23,051 bases of DNA from an uncultured Paracoccaceae bacterium (lineage in GTDB: Bacteria > Pseudomonadota > Alphaproteobacteria > Rhodobacterales > Rhodobacteraceae). The notes beneath the pieces are model-generated. The model made no database searches, was not told the origin of the DNA, and saw only the letters and a list, made by a program, of their open reading frames with translations. A program made the translations under genes and the position numbers. Each line of letters begins with the position of its first letter. Position 1 is the first letter of the stretch. Positions 1 through 7,944 of this stretch are shown piece by piece. The DNA is taken from contig CALBSG010000003.1 in the NCBI GenBank assembly GCA_937927675.1, positions 1 through 23,051 of the forward strand, written 5' to 3'.

Positions 1-1
1 G

Positions 2-790
2 GGAAAACTGGCGCGAGATCAGTTTGAACCTGCGCTGTTGCGGTTGGTCGAACAGTGGCTGAGCGATGTCGTAACGCCAATCGTGGCTTGCGGCATGGTG
101 GGCGCGCGCCAAGGCTGGCAAGAGGCGCCTTATCGTGCTGTTCCCTGTGCGCCGGTTGCATCCGGTGATTTGGTTCCTGTTCAAACCCAAGACCCACGCC
201 TGCAGGTGATGATCGCCCCCGGTTTGTCCCAGCTCTCTCCTCCAGACGTGATGCGCGGCGAAGAAACGCAAATTGCCGGTGCTTTGGCGCTGATGCCGAA
301 TTTCGATGGCGTGTTTTGCCTTCCCGGCACCCATTCAAAATGGGTGCATGTTTCGGCGGGCGAGGTGGTGTCCTTCCAGACCTTCATGACGGGCGAGATG
401 TTCGCGCTTCTGGCCGCGCAATCGGTCTTGCGCCACGGCATCGCCCCCGAAGGCCATGACCAAGACGCCTTTGACACCGCCGTAACCGAGGCCCTGTCCC
501 GCCCCGAACGGCTTGCCGCCCGGCTGTTTTCGCTGCGCGCCGAAGGGCTGCTGGCGGGCCTTTCGCCGGTTGCCGCCCGGTCCCGCCTCTCTGGCCTCTT
601 GATCGGGGCCGAACTTGCCGGGGCCAAACCCTATTGGCTGGGCCAACGCCTGCGGCTGATCGGAACCGAGGCGCTGGTGGCAAATTACACCCGCGCGCTT
701 GCGGCCCAAGGCGTTACCGCAGACCCGTTGCCCGCCGCCGCATGTACCCTTGCCGGGTTGGCGGTCGCCTCAGGAAAGGCCAAGGCATGA
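2..790 (+). CDS. dgoK: 2-dehydro-3-deoxygalactonokinase, 5' truncated by the window edge
   Basis: Phosphorylates 2-dehydro-3-deoxy-galactonate to the 6-phospho form, the kinase step of the De Ley-Doudoroff galactose/galactonate route in the cytoplasm. The frame is open to base 2, giving 262 visible residues against about 300 for the family, so roughly the first 40 residues, including the N-terminal phosphate-binding part, lie outside the window. Family features seen are VACGMVGARQGWQEAPY near the visible start, LPGTHSKWV in the middle, and a C-terminal GLLIGAELAGAKPYW helix. The internal TTG at 38 is not the real start, because homology-like sequence runs upstream of it. The stop overlaps the aldolase start in ATGA. 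The same sugar-acid operon context supports the call; the exact substrate (galactonate or another aldonate) is inferred. Confidence 0.93.
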   Translation, partial: GKLARDQFEPALLRLVEQWLSDVVTPIVACGMVGARQGWQEAPYRAVPCAPVASGDLVPVQTQDPRLQVMIAPGLSQLSPPDVMRGEETQIAGALALMPNFDGVFCLPGTHSKWVHVSAGEVVSFQTFMTGEMFALLAAQSVLRHGIAPEGHDQDAFDTAVTEALSRPERLAARLFSLRAEGLLAGLSPVAARSRLSGLLIGAELAGAKPYWLGQRLRLIGTEALVANYTRALAAQGVTADPLPAAACTLAGLAVASGKAKA

Positions 791-1407
791 CCCATCGCAA
801 GATCATCGCCATTCTGCGCGGCATCACCCCGGACGAGGCCCTGCCCGTGGCCGAAGCGCTGATCGGCGCCGGGATCACCCGCATTGAGGTACCGCTCAAC
901 TCGCCCCACCCGATGCATTCCATCGCTGCCATGGCGCGGACCTTTGGCACCCATGCCGAGATCGGCGCTGGCACCGTGTTGACGCCTGCCCAAGTGGCGG
1001 AGGTCGCCGATGCAGGCGGGCGGCTGATCGTGTCGCCGAATTGCGACGCGTCCGTGATTGCCGCGACCAAGGCACGCGGGCTGGCAAGTTGGCCCGGCGT
1101 GATGACGCCGACCGAATGTTTTGCGGCCCTTGCCGCTGGGGCAGACGGGCTGAAAATCTTCCCGGCCTCGCTGATTGGTCCCGACGGGCTGAAAGCCATC
1201 CGGGCCGTCCTGCCACGCGATACACAGGTCTACGCCGTGGGCGGCGCAGGGCCGGACAACTTTGGCCTTTGGGCAAAGGCCGGGGCTACAGGCTTTGGCA
1301 TTGGCACCGCACTTTATACCCCCGGCTTGTCACCTGCCGAGGTCGCCGCCCATGCCCGCGCCATTGTCAGCGCCCATGACGCCGTATTCTCGGAAGGCCA
1401 GCCATGA
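787..1407 (+). CDS. dgoA: 2-dehydro-3-deoxy-6-phosphogalactonate (KDPG/KDPGal) aldolase
   Basis: Class I aldolase of 206 residues that cleaves the 6-phospho-2-keto-3-deoxy sugar acid made by the preceding kinase into pyruvate and glyceraldehyde 3-phosphate. The KDPG-aldolase fold is visible from IAILRGITPDEA at the N-terminus, IEVPLN with the catalytic glutamate (E34), EIGAGTVL, SPNCD, PGVMTPTE and GLKIFPAS with the Schiff-base lysine (K123). The length is normal for the family (about 205-215). The ATG at 787 sits inside the upstream stop (ATGA), which indicates translational coupling. A longer in-frame extension upstream exists but overlaps dgoK and has no family similarity, so the ATG was chosen. 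Specificity for KDPGal rather than KDPG rests on the adjacent dgoK and is inferred. Confidence 0.95.
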   Translation: MTHRKIIAILRGITPDEALPVAEALIGAGITRIEVPLNSPHPMHSIAAMARTFGTHAEIGAGTVLTPAQVAEVADAGGRLIVSPNCDASVIAATKARGLASWPGVMTPTECFAALAAGADGLKIFPASLIGPDGLKAIRAVLPRDTQVYAVGGAGPDNFGLWAKAGATGFGIGTALYTPGLSPAEVAAHARAIVSAHDAVFSEGQP

Positions 1408-2267
1408 TCTACGACGACCGCCGCTGCGAGCTTGGCGAGGGCGCCCTTTGGCACCCGATCCGCAACCAATTGTTCTGGTTCGACATTCTGGGCAAGAAAA
1501 TGCACAGCATCGAAAAGGGGCAGCCGCGCAGCTGGTCTTTTGTCGAAATGATCTCTGCCGCGGGTTGGCTGTCGCGCGATCATCTGTTGATTGCCGGCGA
1601 ACGTGATCTTTTCCTGTTCGATCTGGAAAGCGAAGACATCGAGACGCTGGTCGAACTGGAGGCGGACAAGCCCACCAACCGCTCCAACGATGGCCGCGCC
1701 GACCGGCAGGGCGGGTTCTGGATCGGCACCATGTCAAAACATGGCGATAAAGGCCCCGGCGCGGGGGCGATCTATCGCTGGTATCGCGGCGAATTGCGCA
1801 AACTGTTCGGCGGCATCACCATCCCGAACGCCATCTGCTTTGCCCCCGATGGCCGCACCGCCTATTTCGCCGACACGCCCACACAAGCCATCCAGAAGGT
1901 CGCACTCGATGCGGCAGGCTGGCCCTGCGCCGCGCCAGAGGTCTTTGTCGATCTGGCACCCGAGGGGCTTTATCCCGATGGCGCGACCGTCGACGCCGAG
2001 GGCAATCTGTGGAATGCACAATGGGGCGCGGGCCGGGTTGCCTGCTATTCCCCGCAAGGCACGTTCCTGCGCGCCATTGCCTTTGACGCGCCCCATACCT
2101 CTTGCCCGGCCTTCGGTGGCCCCGGGTTTTCAACCCTTTACTGCACCACCGCACTGGAAGGCATGTCACTGGCCGATCGCGCTGCCCTTTCGCTCTCTGG
2201 CGCTACCTTTTCCGCCGATGCGGGCACCCGCGGGCTTGCCGAACCTCCGGTTGATCTAGGCGCCTGA
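1404..2267 (+). CDS. SMP-30/gluconolaconase/LRE family sugar lactonase
   Basis: A 287-residue six-bladed beta-propeller of the SMP-30 family, which hydrolyses aldonolactones in a metal-dependent manner. Visible landmarks are ELGEGALWHP with the first metal-ligand glutamate (E12), RSNDGRADRQGGFWIGTM, PNAICFAPDGRTAYFADT with the metal-ligand asparagine, and PDGATVDAEGNLWNA with the catalytic aspartate. The start overlaps dgoA by four bases. Beside dgoK and dgoA, the likely job is opening galactono-, arabino- or fucono-lactone made by a sugar dehydrogenase outside the window, so that a dehydratase can feed the kinase. Nothing in the sequence fixes the lactone. No signal peptide is visible, so it is cytoplasmic. 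Confidence 0.92.
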   Translation: MIYDDRRCELGEGALWHPIRNQLFWFDILGKKMHSIEKGQPRSWSFVEMISAAGWLSRDHLLIAGERDLFLFDLESEDIETLVELEADKPTNRSNDGRADRQGGFWIGTMSKHGDKGPGAGAIYRWYRGELRKLFGGITIPNAICFAPDGRTAYFADTPTQAIQKVALDAAGWPCAAPEVFVDLAPEGLYPDGATVDAEGNLWNAQWGAGRVACYSPQGTFLRAIAFDAPHTSCPAFGGPGFSTLYCTTALEGMSLADRAALSLSGATFSADAGTRGLAEPPVDLGA

Positions 2268-2309
2268 AAACCCGCACAAATCCGTAGCTGGGTGCCCTGT
2301 GACCAGAAG

Positions 2310-2338
2310 GCATCCACAACTGATTCGCCTTATCCACA
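2310..2338 (+). promoter_or_regulatory. DnaA box (perfect, 2330-2338) with a degenerate second box and an adjacent GANTC site
   Basis: TTATCCACA at 2330-2338 equals the DnaA-box consensus exactly. GCATCCACA at 2310-2318 matches 7 of 9 positions in the same orientation, 20 bases upstream, about two helical turns. Between them, GATTC (2322-2326) is a GANTC site, the target of the alphaproteobacterial cell-cycle methylase CcrM. Just downstream, AGATTT occurs twice ten bases apart (2341-2346, 2351-2356). The sites lie in a 216-base non-coding gap. Binding by DnaA is inferred from sequence only; one perfect 9-mer could arise by chance. Confidence 0.45.
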
Positions 2339-2359
2339 GAAGATTTGCCTAGATTTCGC

Positions 2360-2391
2360 TTTACAGGCTTTCGCCTTGGCCACACTATATC
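2360..2391 (+). promoter_or_regulatory. Possible sigma-70-type promoter for ybjN-proC operon
   Basis: TTTACA (2360-2365) matches 5 of 6 positions of the -35 consensus. The best -10 candidates are CTATAT (2385-2390) or TATATC (2386-2391), giving a rather long spacing of 19-20 bases. It lies in the only AT-richer part of the gap, just downstream of the DnaA box, and would start transcription near 2397, immediately before a hairpin. The match is weak and other placements are possible. Confidence 0.3.
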
Positions 2392-2401
2392 TAGTAAGAG
2401 A

Positions 2402-2434
2402 TGCGTCGGGCATCGCAGGGCCTTGCCTGACGCA
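2402..2434 (+). other. Hairpin in the ybjN leader
   Basis: TGCGTCGGGCA (2402-2412) can pair with TGCCTGACGCA (2424-2434): 11 base pairs with one G-U wobble and an 11-base loop. No T-run follows on the plus strand, so it is not a standard intrinsic terminator. It may be a factor-dependent terminator for the sugar-acid operon or the 5' end of the ybjN-proC message. Nothing else recognisable is seen between 2268 and 2483 apart from the DnaA-box region and the weak promoter. Confidence 0.5.
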
Positions 2435-2483
2435 CAGCCTTTAGCGGACCATCTTCCGTGCAAGGCTTCATTGTGGGGCGCGC

Positions 2484-2987
2484 ATGTCAGTTTCAGAAGA
2501 TTTCCTTGACCTGGATGATTTGCATCCCATCGACATCGTCGAGGATCTGGCCGCGCATCATGATTGGGAATTTGATCGCGTCACCGATGATCAGATCGCC
2601 ATGGCGGTTGAAGGGCAGTGGCGCACCTATTCTCTGACCCTTGCCTGGTCGGCGCAGGATGAAACCCTGCGATTGATCTGCACCTTTGAAATGGAACCGC
2701 CCGAAGCGCGTCTGCCGGTCATCTATGACATGCTGAACCGCTGCAATGACATGGTCTGGAACGGTGCCTTCACCTATTGGACCGAACAAAAGCTGATGGT
2801 GTGGCGCTATGGGCTTTGCCTTGCCGGCGGACAAGTGGTTGGCCCCGAGCAGATCGACCATCTGATTTCCGCCGCAGTGACGGCCTCGGAACGCTTTTAC
2901 CCGGCCTTCCAGCTTGCCGCATGGGGGGATCGCTCTCCCAGCGAGGCGCTGAAAGTCGCCATTGCCGAGGCCTACGGTCGGGCCTAA
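2484..2987 (+). CDS. YbjN domain-containing protein
   Basis: A 167-residue soluble protein of the alphaproteobacterial YbjN family. Seen are the acidic start (DFLDLDDLHPIDIVED), DWEFDRVTDDQIAMAVEGQW, the strand-rich middle (LICTFEMEPPEARLPVIYDMLNR is its hallmark segment, around residues 70-92), NDMVWNGAFTYW and a C-terminal helical tail. E. coli YbjN has been linked to stress and motility regulation; the biochemical function of this family is unsettled. The fold resembles type III secretion chaperones, so a chaperone-like role is possible. It has a weak Shine-Dalgarno (gtgggg) and is followed after 28 bases by proC, a pairing I recall as common in related genomes. A DnaA box and possible promoter lie upstream. 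Confidence 0.88.
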   Translation: MSVSEDFLDLDDLHPIDIVEDLAAHHDWEFDRVTDDQIAMAVEGQWRTYSLTLAWSAQDETLRLICTFEMEPPEARLPVIYDMLNRCNDMVWNGAFTYWTEQKLMVWRYGLCLAGGQVVGPEQIDHLISAAVTASERFYPAFQLAAWGDRSPSEALKVAIAEAYGRA

Positions 2988-3015
2988 CCTGCGCCCCAGA
3001 AACAGGGGGAAATCC

Positions 3016-3824
<809 letters not shown>

Positions 3825-3828
<4 letters not shown>

Positions 3829-4160
3829 CCATCACTTATGACGATTTCGCCAAGGTGGATATCCGCGTCGGCCGCATCATCCGCGCCGAACCCTTCCCCG
3901 AAGCGCGCAAACCCGCCTTCAAACTTTGGGTCGATTTCGGCCCCGAGATTGGTGAAAAACGCTCTTCGGCCCAGATCACCCAACATTATACCCCCGAAGC
4001 CCTGATCGGGCGGCAGGTTTTGGGCGTGGTAAACTTCCCGCCCCGCCAGATCGGCAAGGTTTTGTCCGAAGTGCTGATCCTTGGCCTGCCGGACGAGAAC
4101 GGCGAGGTGGTGCTGATTGGCCCCGGCCATGACGTACCGCTGGGCGGCAAGCTGTTTTGA
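3825..4160 (+). CDS. csaA: CsaA-like tRNA-binding domain protein
   Basis: A 111-residue stand-alone OB-fold tRNA-binding domain, the same domain that sits at the C-terminus of methionyl-tRNA synthetase and the N-terminus of PheT. The family signature DIRVGRIIRAEPFPEARKP is at residues 11-29, followed by KLWVDFGPEIG, SSAQITQHY, and VVNFPPRQIGKVLSEVLILG. Bacillus subtilis CsaA has been described as a secretion chaperone; here chaperone activity is not testable from sequence and tRNA binding is the safer statement. It overlaps proC by four bases and the next gene by one, so all are likely co-transcribed. Confidence 0.93.
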
Positions 4161-5104
4161 TGAAACTCCTCATCACCCGCCCGCTGCCCGAACCCGTGAT
4201 GCAGGCCGCGCGTGCCCGGTTTGAGGTCACCGCGCGGCAAAGCACCCTGCCGCTGGCGCCCGCCGAACTTCGCGCCAGCTTGCGCGATTTTGACGTCGTG
4301 TTGCCGACGCTCGGCGACCTCTATTCCGCCGCCGTCTTTGCCGATGTGGCCAATCCCCGGGCCAAACTGCTCGCGAATTTTGGTGTCGGCTTCAACCATA
4401 TCGACGTGGCCGCCGCCCACACGGCGGGGGTTCACGTGACGAATACCCCCGGCGCGGTGACTGACGCCACTGCCGATATCGCTATGACGCTGATCCTGAT
4501 GACGGCGCGGCGGGCGGGGGAAGGCGAACGGCTGGTGCGCGCGGGCCAATGGCAGGGCTGGCACCCGACGCAGATGCTGGGCCTGCATGTCACGGGCAAG
4601 ACCCTTGGCATCATCGGCATGGGTCGCATCGGCAAGGCCATCGCCAGACGGGCGCATTACGGCTTTGGCATGGAAATCACCTATTACAACCGCTCCCCAG
4701 CAGAACCGGGCCTGCCTGCCCGCGCCGTAACCCTGCCCGAAGCCATGGGGGCCGATATCGTCGTCATCGCCGTGCCGGGCGGGCCTGCAACGCGCCACCT
4801 TATCAACGCTGAACGATTGGCGCAGATGAAACCCGGTGGCCTTTTCATCAATATCGCCCGCGGTGATGTGGTGGACGAAGCCGCCCTCGCCCAAGCGCTG
4901 CAAAGCGGCCAGATCGGCGGCGCGGGTCTGGACGTTTACGAACAGGAACCGCGAATCCACCCCGCGCTCCTGACCATGGAAAACGTCACGCTTCTGCCCC
5001 ACCTTGGCACTGCAACGCTCGAAGTGCGCATGGCCATGGGGATGATGGCGGTCGACAATCTTCTGGCCTTCGCCGACGGTCGCCCCTTGCCAAATCCGGT
5101 CTGA
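4160..5104 (+). CDS. D-isomer-specific 2-hydroxyacid dehydrogenase (glyoxylate/hydroxypyruvate reductase type)
   Basis: A 314-residue NAD(P)H-dependent reductase of 2-oxoacids. Seen are the N-terminal substrate domain with LLANFGVGFNHIDV, the Rossmann motif GMGRIG (153-158), and the catalytic triad R234 (NIARGDVVDE), E263 (YEQEP) and H281 (LLPHLGTAT). YYNRS after the second strand puts an arginine where the cofactor 2'-phosphate would sit, which suggests NADPH. Glyoxylate or hydroxypyruvate is the likely substrate, as in GhrB-type enzymes. The start is ATG at 4160 in a TGATG junction with csaA. A hydroxypyruvate isomerase gene occurs 8 kb away, but not in the same operon. Confidence 0.9.
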   Translation: MKLLITRPLPEPVMQAARARFEVTARQSTLPLAPAELRASLRDFDVVLPTLGDLYSAAVFADVANPRAKLLANFGVGFNHIDVAAAHTAGVHVTNTPGAVTDATADIAMTLILMTARRAGEGERLVRAGQWQGWHPTQMLGLHVTGKTLGIIGMGRIGKAIARRAHYGFGMEITYYNRSPAEPGLPARAVTLPEAMGADIVVIAVPGGPATRHLINAERLAQMKPGGLFINIARGDVVDEAALAQALQSGQIGGAGLDVYEQEPRIHPALLTMENVTLLPHLGTATLEVRMAMGMMAVDNLLAFADGRPLPNPV

Positions 5105-5110
5105 GGCTCA

Positions 5111-5200
5111 TGGCTTTTACCTTGGTCCCAATATCCCCCGCGGAGCGTCCGGCCTTGACCCGTGGCGCCTCCGGTGAGGATATTGGCACCATATTGAAGG
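5111..5200. repeat. Two facing copies of a dispersed intergenic repeat (hairpin 5123-5145 / 5169-5191)
   Basis: The minus-strand reading of 5111-5145 and the plus-strand reading of 5168-5200 both give a C(T/C)CCG..G.GGATATTGG core followed by a purine-rich tail ending near AAG. The two 23-base arms can form 19 pairs around a 23-base loop, with CCAATATCC (5128-5136) and GGATATTGG as a perfect centre. Related copies are at 14042-14073 and in the palindrome at 21116-21224. The position after the hydroxyacid dehydrogenase stop and before the sulfotransferase fits a terminator-like or REP-like role, but no T-run follows. Confidence 0.7.
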
Positions 5201-5225
5201 GTGGGTCCGTAGAAAGGCTGCGGTC

Positions 5226-5891
5226 ATGATCATCTCTCCCGGTCGCCGCTATGTCTTTGTCCACATCCCGAAAACCGGGGGAACGGCGCTGTCGCTGGCC
5301 TTAGAGGCCCGCGCGATGAAAGAGGATATCCTGATTGGCGACACCCCCAAGGCGCAGGCGCGGCGCGGGCGGGTCAAAGGCTTGAAAGCAGCAGGGCGGC
5401 TTTGGAAACACTCCACGCTGGCCGATATTGACGGGGTTGTCAGCCCCGAAGATCTGCAGGGCATGTTCTGCTTTACGCTGGTGCGTAATCCTTGGGATCG
5501 TGTGGTCAGCTATTACCATTGGCTGCGCGATCAAAGCTTTGCCCACCCCGCTGTTGGGCTGGCCAAGGCCCTGAATTTCAGCGGATTTCTCAACCATCCG
5601 CAAACTCGGACTGGTTTGCGGCTTTGGCCAGCAGCGGCCTATCTGCGCAACCGGGCCGGGGTGGACTGTTGCCAGCTTTTCGCCCGACTGGAACATCTCG
5701 ACACGGATCTTGCCCCGCTAGAGGCGCATTTGGGCTTTCGCCTGACGCCCCTGCCCCGTGCCAATGCCAGCACGCGGGCGCGGGATTGGCGCAGATTTTA
5801 TTCAGACCAAGATGCGGCCAATCTTGCCGACGATTGCGCCGAGGACATTGCGCGGTTCGGCTATCGTTTCGACGATTTCACCGCGCGCTGA
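5226..5891 (+). CDS. Sulfotransferase family protein (Sulfotransfer_2 type)
   Basis: A 221-residue protein predicted to move sulfate from PAPS to an acceptor, most often a sugar. The 5'-phosphosulfate loop is FVHIPKTGGTAL (residues 11-22) and the 3'-phosphate site is TLVRNPWDRVVSYY (84-97); the arginine and serine expected to contact PAPS are present. Conserved LEHLDTDLAPLEAHLGF and a C-terminal AEDIARFGYRF segment complete the family pattern. No signal peptide or membrane helix is seen, so it acts in the cytoplasm. The acceptor cannot be deduced. It is monocistronic, preceded by a repeat pair, and its last 14 bases overlap the convergent VWA-protein gene. Confidence 0.88.
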   Translation: MIISPGRRYVFVHIPKTGGTALSLALEARAMKEDILIGDTPKAQARRGRVKGLKAAGRLWKHSTLADIDGVVSPEDLQGMFCFTLVRNPWDRVVSYYHWLRDQSFAHPAVGLAKALNFSGFLNHPQTRTGLRLWPAAAYLRNRAGVDCCQLFARLEHLDTDLAPLEAHLGFRLTPLPRANASTRARDWRRFYSDQDAANLADDCAEDIARFGYRFDDFTAR

Positions 5892-7944
5892 GCCGCCGCC
5901 CCTCGACAAGCCACGCCGCTAAGGCAAAGCCCGCCGCCAGCAAAAGCAAAAGCCAAGCTGGAACGAGCGGCGAAACGCGCAGATCCTCGGTCACATAGGC
6001 CCCGCGCGGGGTATAGCCCAGCCAGCCGCGCCCGGCGGCAGGCCGACCGTCACGCACCGCGCGCAGGCTGGGAAAGCCGTCCTGCAGCTGCAGGATGCCA
6101 CCTTGCACGGTATCGACCACGGGCTGCAAAGCGGCGGATGAGGCAAGTGTTTCAACAAACTCGCGCGGCGCGGGCGGGCCGACAGCCACCACGCGGGTCA
6201 AATCATCTTGCGCAAGCCGGTACAGCCCGACCATGGGTGCCTGCCAATCCATCTGGAAGCGCCCCGGTGACACCTCGGGGAGGGTCAACTTGGTCACAGC
6301 TCCATCCGGTGCCGTGATGGTCAGATCGCCCGGCGGTTCGGGTTTGATCGTGCGGCGGGTCAGGCGCAGCACATCCCCCGTCACCCCGGCCATCAGGGCC
6401 TCCTCCTCCAGTTCCGGCTCTTTCAGCATCCAATGGGCCAGCCGCTTTAGAAGCTCCAACTGCGGCCCACCACCTTCAAAACCGCGGCCCCAAAGCCACG
6501 CCTGATCCGAGGCCAGCACCGCGATGCGGCCCTGATCCACCCGGTCCAGCACCAAAAGCGGTCGATCGCCCGGGCCGGACATCGCGACCTGTCCGCGCAG
6601 CAGCTCTACCTCGGCCAGACGGAACCAGCGGCCCCAACCGCCTGCCGGCGCCAGCGCCTCCAGCCCCTCGGTGACCGGATGGCGGCGGCCCAGCTCGGTG
6701 AGGGCCGGACGGAAGGGTTCCTCGATCACTTGGGCCGTCGGGGCCACGGGCAGAATTTCGGCCAAAGGCGAGCGCCAAAGACTGTCGACCGCACCAAACT
6801 CTGGTCCAGCGGCAACCAGAACCGTGCCGCCATTGCGGACATAACTGACAACGTTATCAAGGTATTCCATCGGCAGAATACCCCGCATGCGGTAGCGGTC
6901 GAAAATGATGAGATCAAACTCCTCGATCTTTTCGACAAACAGTTCCCGCGTTGGAAAGGCAATCAGCGCCAATTCATCGACCGGGACGCCGTCCTGCTTT
7001 TCCGGCGGGCGCAGGATGGTGAAATGCACAAGATCCACCGCCGCATCAGACTTCAACAGGTTGCGCCAGACCCGTTCGCCCGCATGGGGTTCACCCGAGA
7101 CCAGCAGAACGCGCAGCCGGTCGCGCACGCCGTTGATCTGCACCACGGCGGCATTGTTGCGATCGGTCAGTTCGCCATCAACACCTGCGACGGAAAAGTG
7201 CAGCACGTTTTGCCCGCCATGCGGCAGGGTGACGGGCAATTCCAGATCGGTGTTCACGGGCACCGTGAAGGTGACGGGTTGATCGGCATCGACAGCGATG
7301 GTGATTGCAGCCTCTGCGCCCAAGGGCGGGACCGCGCCCTGATCTTCGATGCGGAGCTTCAGCTTAAATTCCTCGCCAATGATGGCAAAGGCGGGGGCGT
7401 CTGTAATCACCAGACGGCGGTCCCAATCGGTTTTGCGCCCTGTGAGCAGCACATGCAGCGGGGCAGGCAGGCTGGGGGCAAGGCCCGCATCATGCACCTG
7501 CCCATCGGTGATAATGACGGCCCCGGCGATCCGGGCGCGGGGTTCGGCGGCCATCGCCTCGGCCAAGGCGGTGAGGGCCAGGGAACCCGCGTCCTTTTCA
7601 CCATCGGCAAAGCGGATAACGCGCAGCTCGGTGTTGTCCAGCGCGGCCACCGCGCGGGTCAGTTCAGCCAGCGCCGCGTCGGTCTGCGCCGGACGATCCG
7701 AGAGGCGTTGACTGGCGCTGTCATCGACCACGGCAAGGATAATATCGGACAGGGGCTTGCGGGTTTCTTCTTGCAAGGAGGGGTTCAGAAGGGCCACGCC
7801 AAGGGCCGCCAGCGCCAGCGCCCGCAAGGGCCAGCCACGCAAAGAGCGCCAGATGGCAAAGCCGAGCATGAGCGCCGCAAGGGCCGCCAAAACCCAGAGG
7901 ACGGGCAGCGGCAGCAGCGGGTCGAAGATGACACTCCGGCTCAT
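5878..7944 (-). CDS. Membrane protein with VWA-like and GATase1-like domains, last gene of MoxR operon
   Basis: A 688-residue inner-membrane protein with the bulk predicted outside the cytoplasm. Two N-terminal hydrophobic helices (about 11-33 and 39-54) lead to a VWA-like domain that keeps a metal-site pattern: DDSAS (74-78, matching DxSxS) and TDG (146-148). A beta-rich part follows, then a segment resembling class I glutamine amidotransferases (FDLIIFDRYRMRG about 343-355, NGGTVLVAAGPEF 371-383), without a recognisable catalytic triad. A C-terminal helix spans about 660-681. The ATG at 7944 overlaps the preceding DUF4159 gene by four bases; the open frame extends to 8118 but only inside that gene. 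Function is unknown; family context suggests a partner of a MoxR ATPase in envelope assembly or stress. Confidence 0.85.
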   Translation of the reverse strand: MSRSVIFDPLLPLPVLWVLAALAALMLGFAIWRSLRGWPLRALALAALGVALLNPSLQEETRKPLSDIILAVVDDSASQRLSDRPAQTDAALAELTRAVAALDNTELRVIRFADGEKDAGSLALTALAEAMAAEPRARIAGAVIITDGQVHDAGLAPSLPAPLHVLLTGRKTDWDRRLVITDAPAFAIIGEEFKLKLRIEDQGAVPPLGAEAAITIAVDADQPVTFTVPVNTDLELPVTLPHGGQNVLHFSVAGVDGELTDRNNAAVVQINGVRDRLRVLLVSGEPHAGERVWRNLLKSDAAVDLVHFTILRPPEKQDGVPVDELALIAFPTRELFVEKIEEFDLIIFDRYRMRGILPMEYLDNVVSYVRNGGTVLVAAGPEFGAVDSLWRSPLAEILPVAPTAQVIEEPFRPALTELGRRHPVTEGLEALAPAGGWGRWFRLAEVELLRGQVAMSGPGDRPLLVLDRVDQGRIAVLASDQAWLWGRGFEGGGPQLELLKRLAHWMLKEPELEEEALMAGVTGDVLRLTRRTIKPEPPGDLTITAPDGAVTKLTLPEVSPGRFQMDWQAPMVGLYRLAQDDLTRVVAVGPPAPREFVETLASSAALQPVVDTVQGGILQLQDGFPSLRAVRDGRPAAGRGWLGYTPRGAYVTEDLRVSPLVPAWLLLLLAAGFALAAWLVEGRRLSAR

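Noticed and set aside
38..790. TTG at 38 as the true start of the kinase gene
   Set aside because: The frame stays open to the window edge and the visible protein is shorter than the family, so the gene begins outside the window.
2268..2483. Replication origin
   Set aside because: There is one perfect and one poor DnaA box and only a short AT-richer stretch; origins usually have several boxes and a clear unwinding region. Kept as a possible DnaA-regulated region instead.
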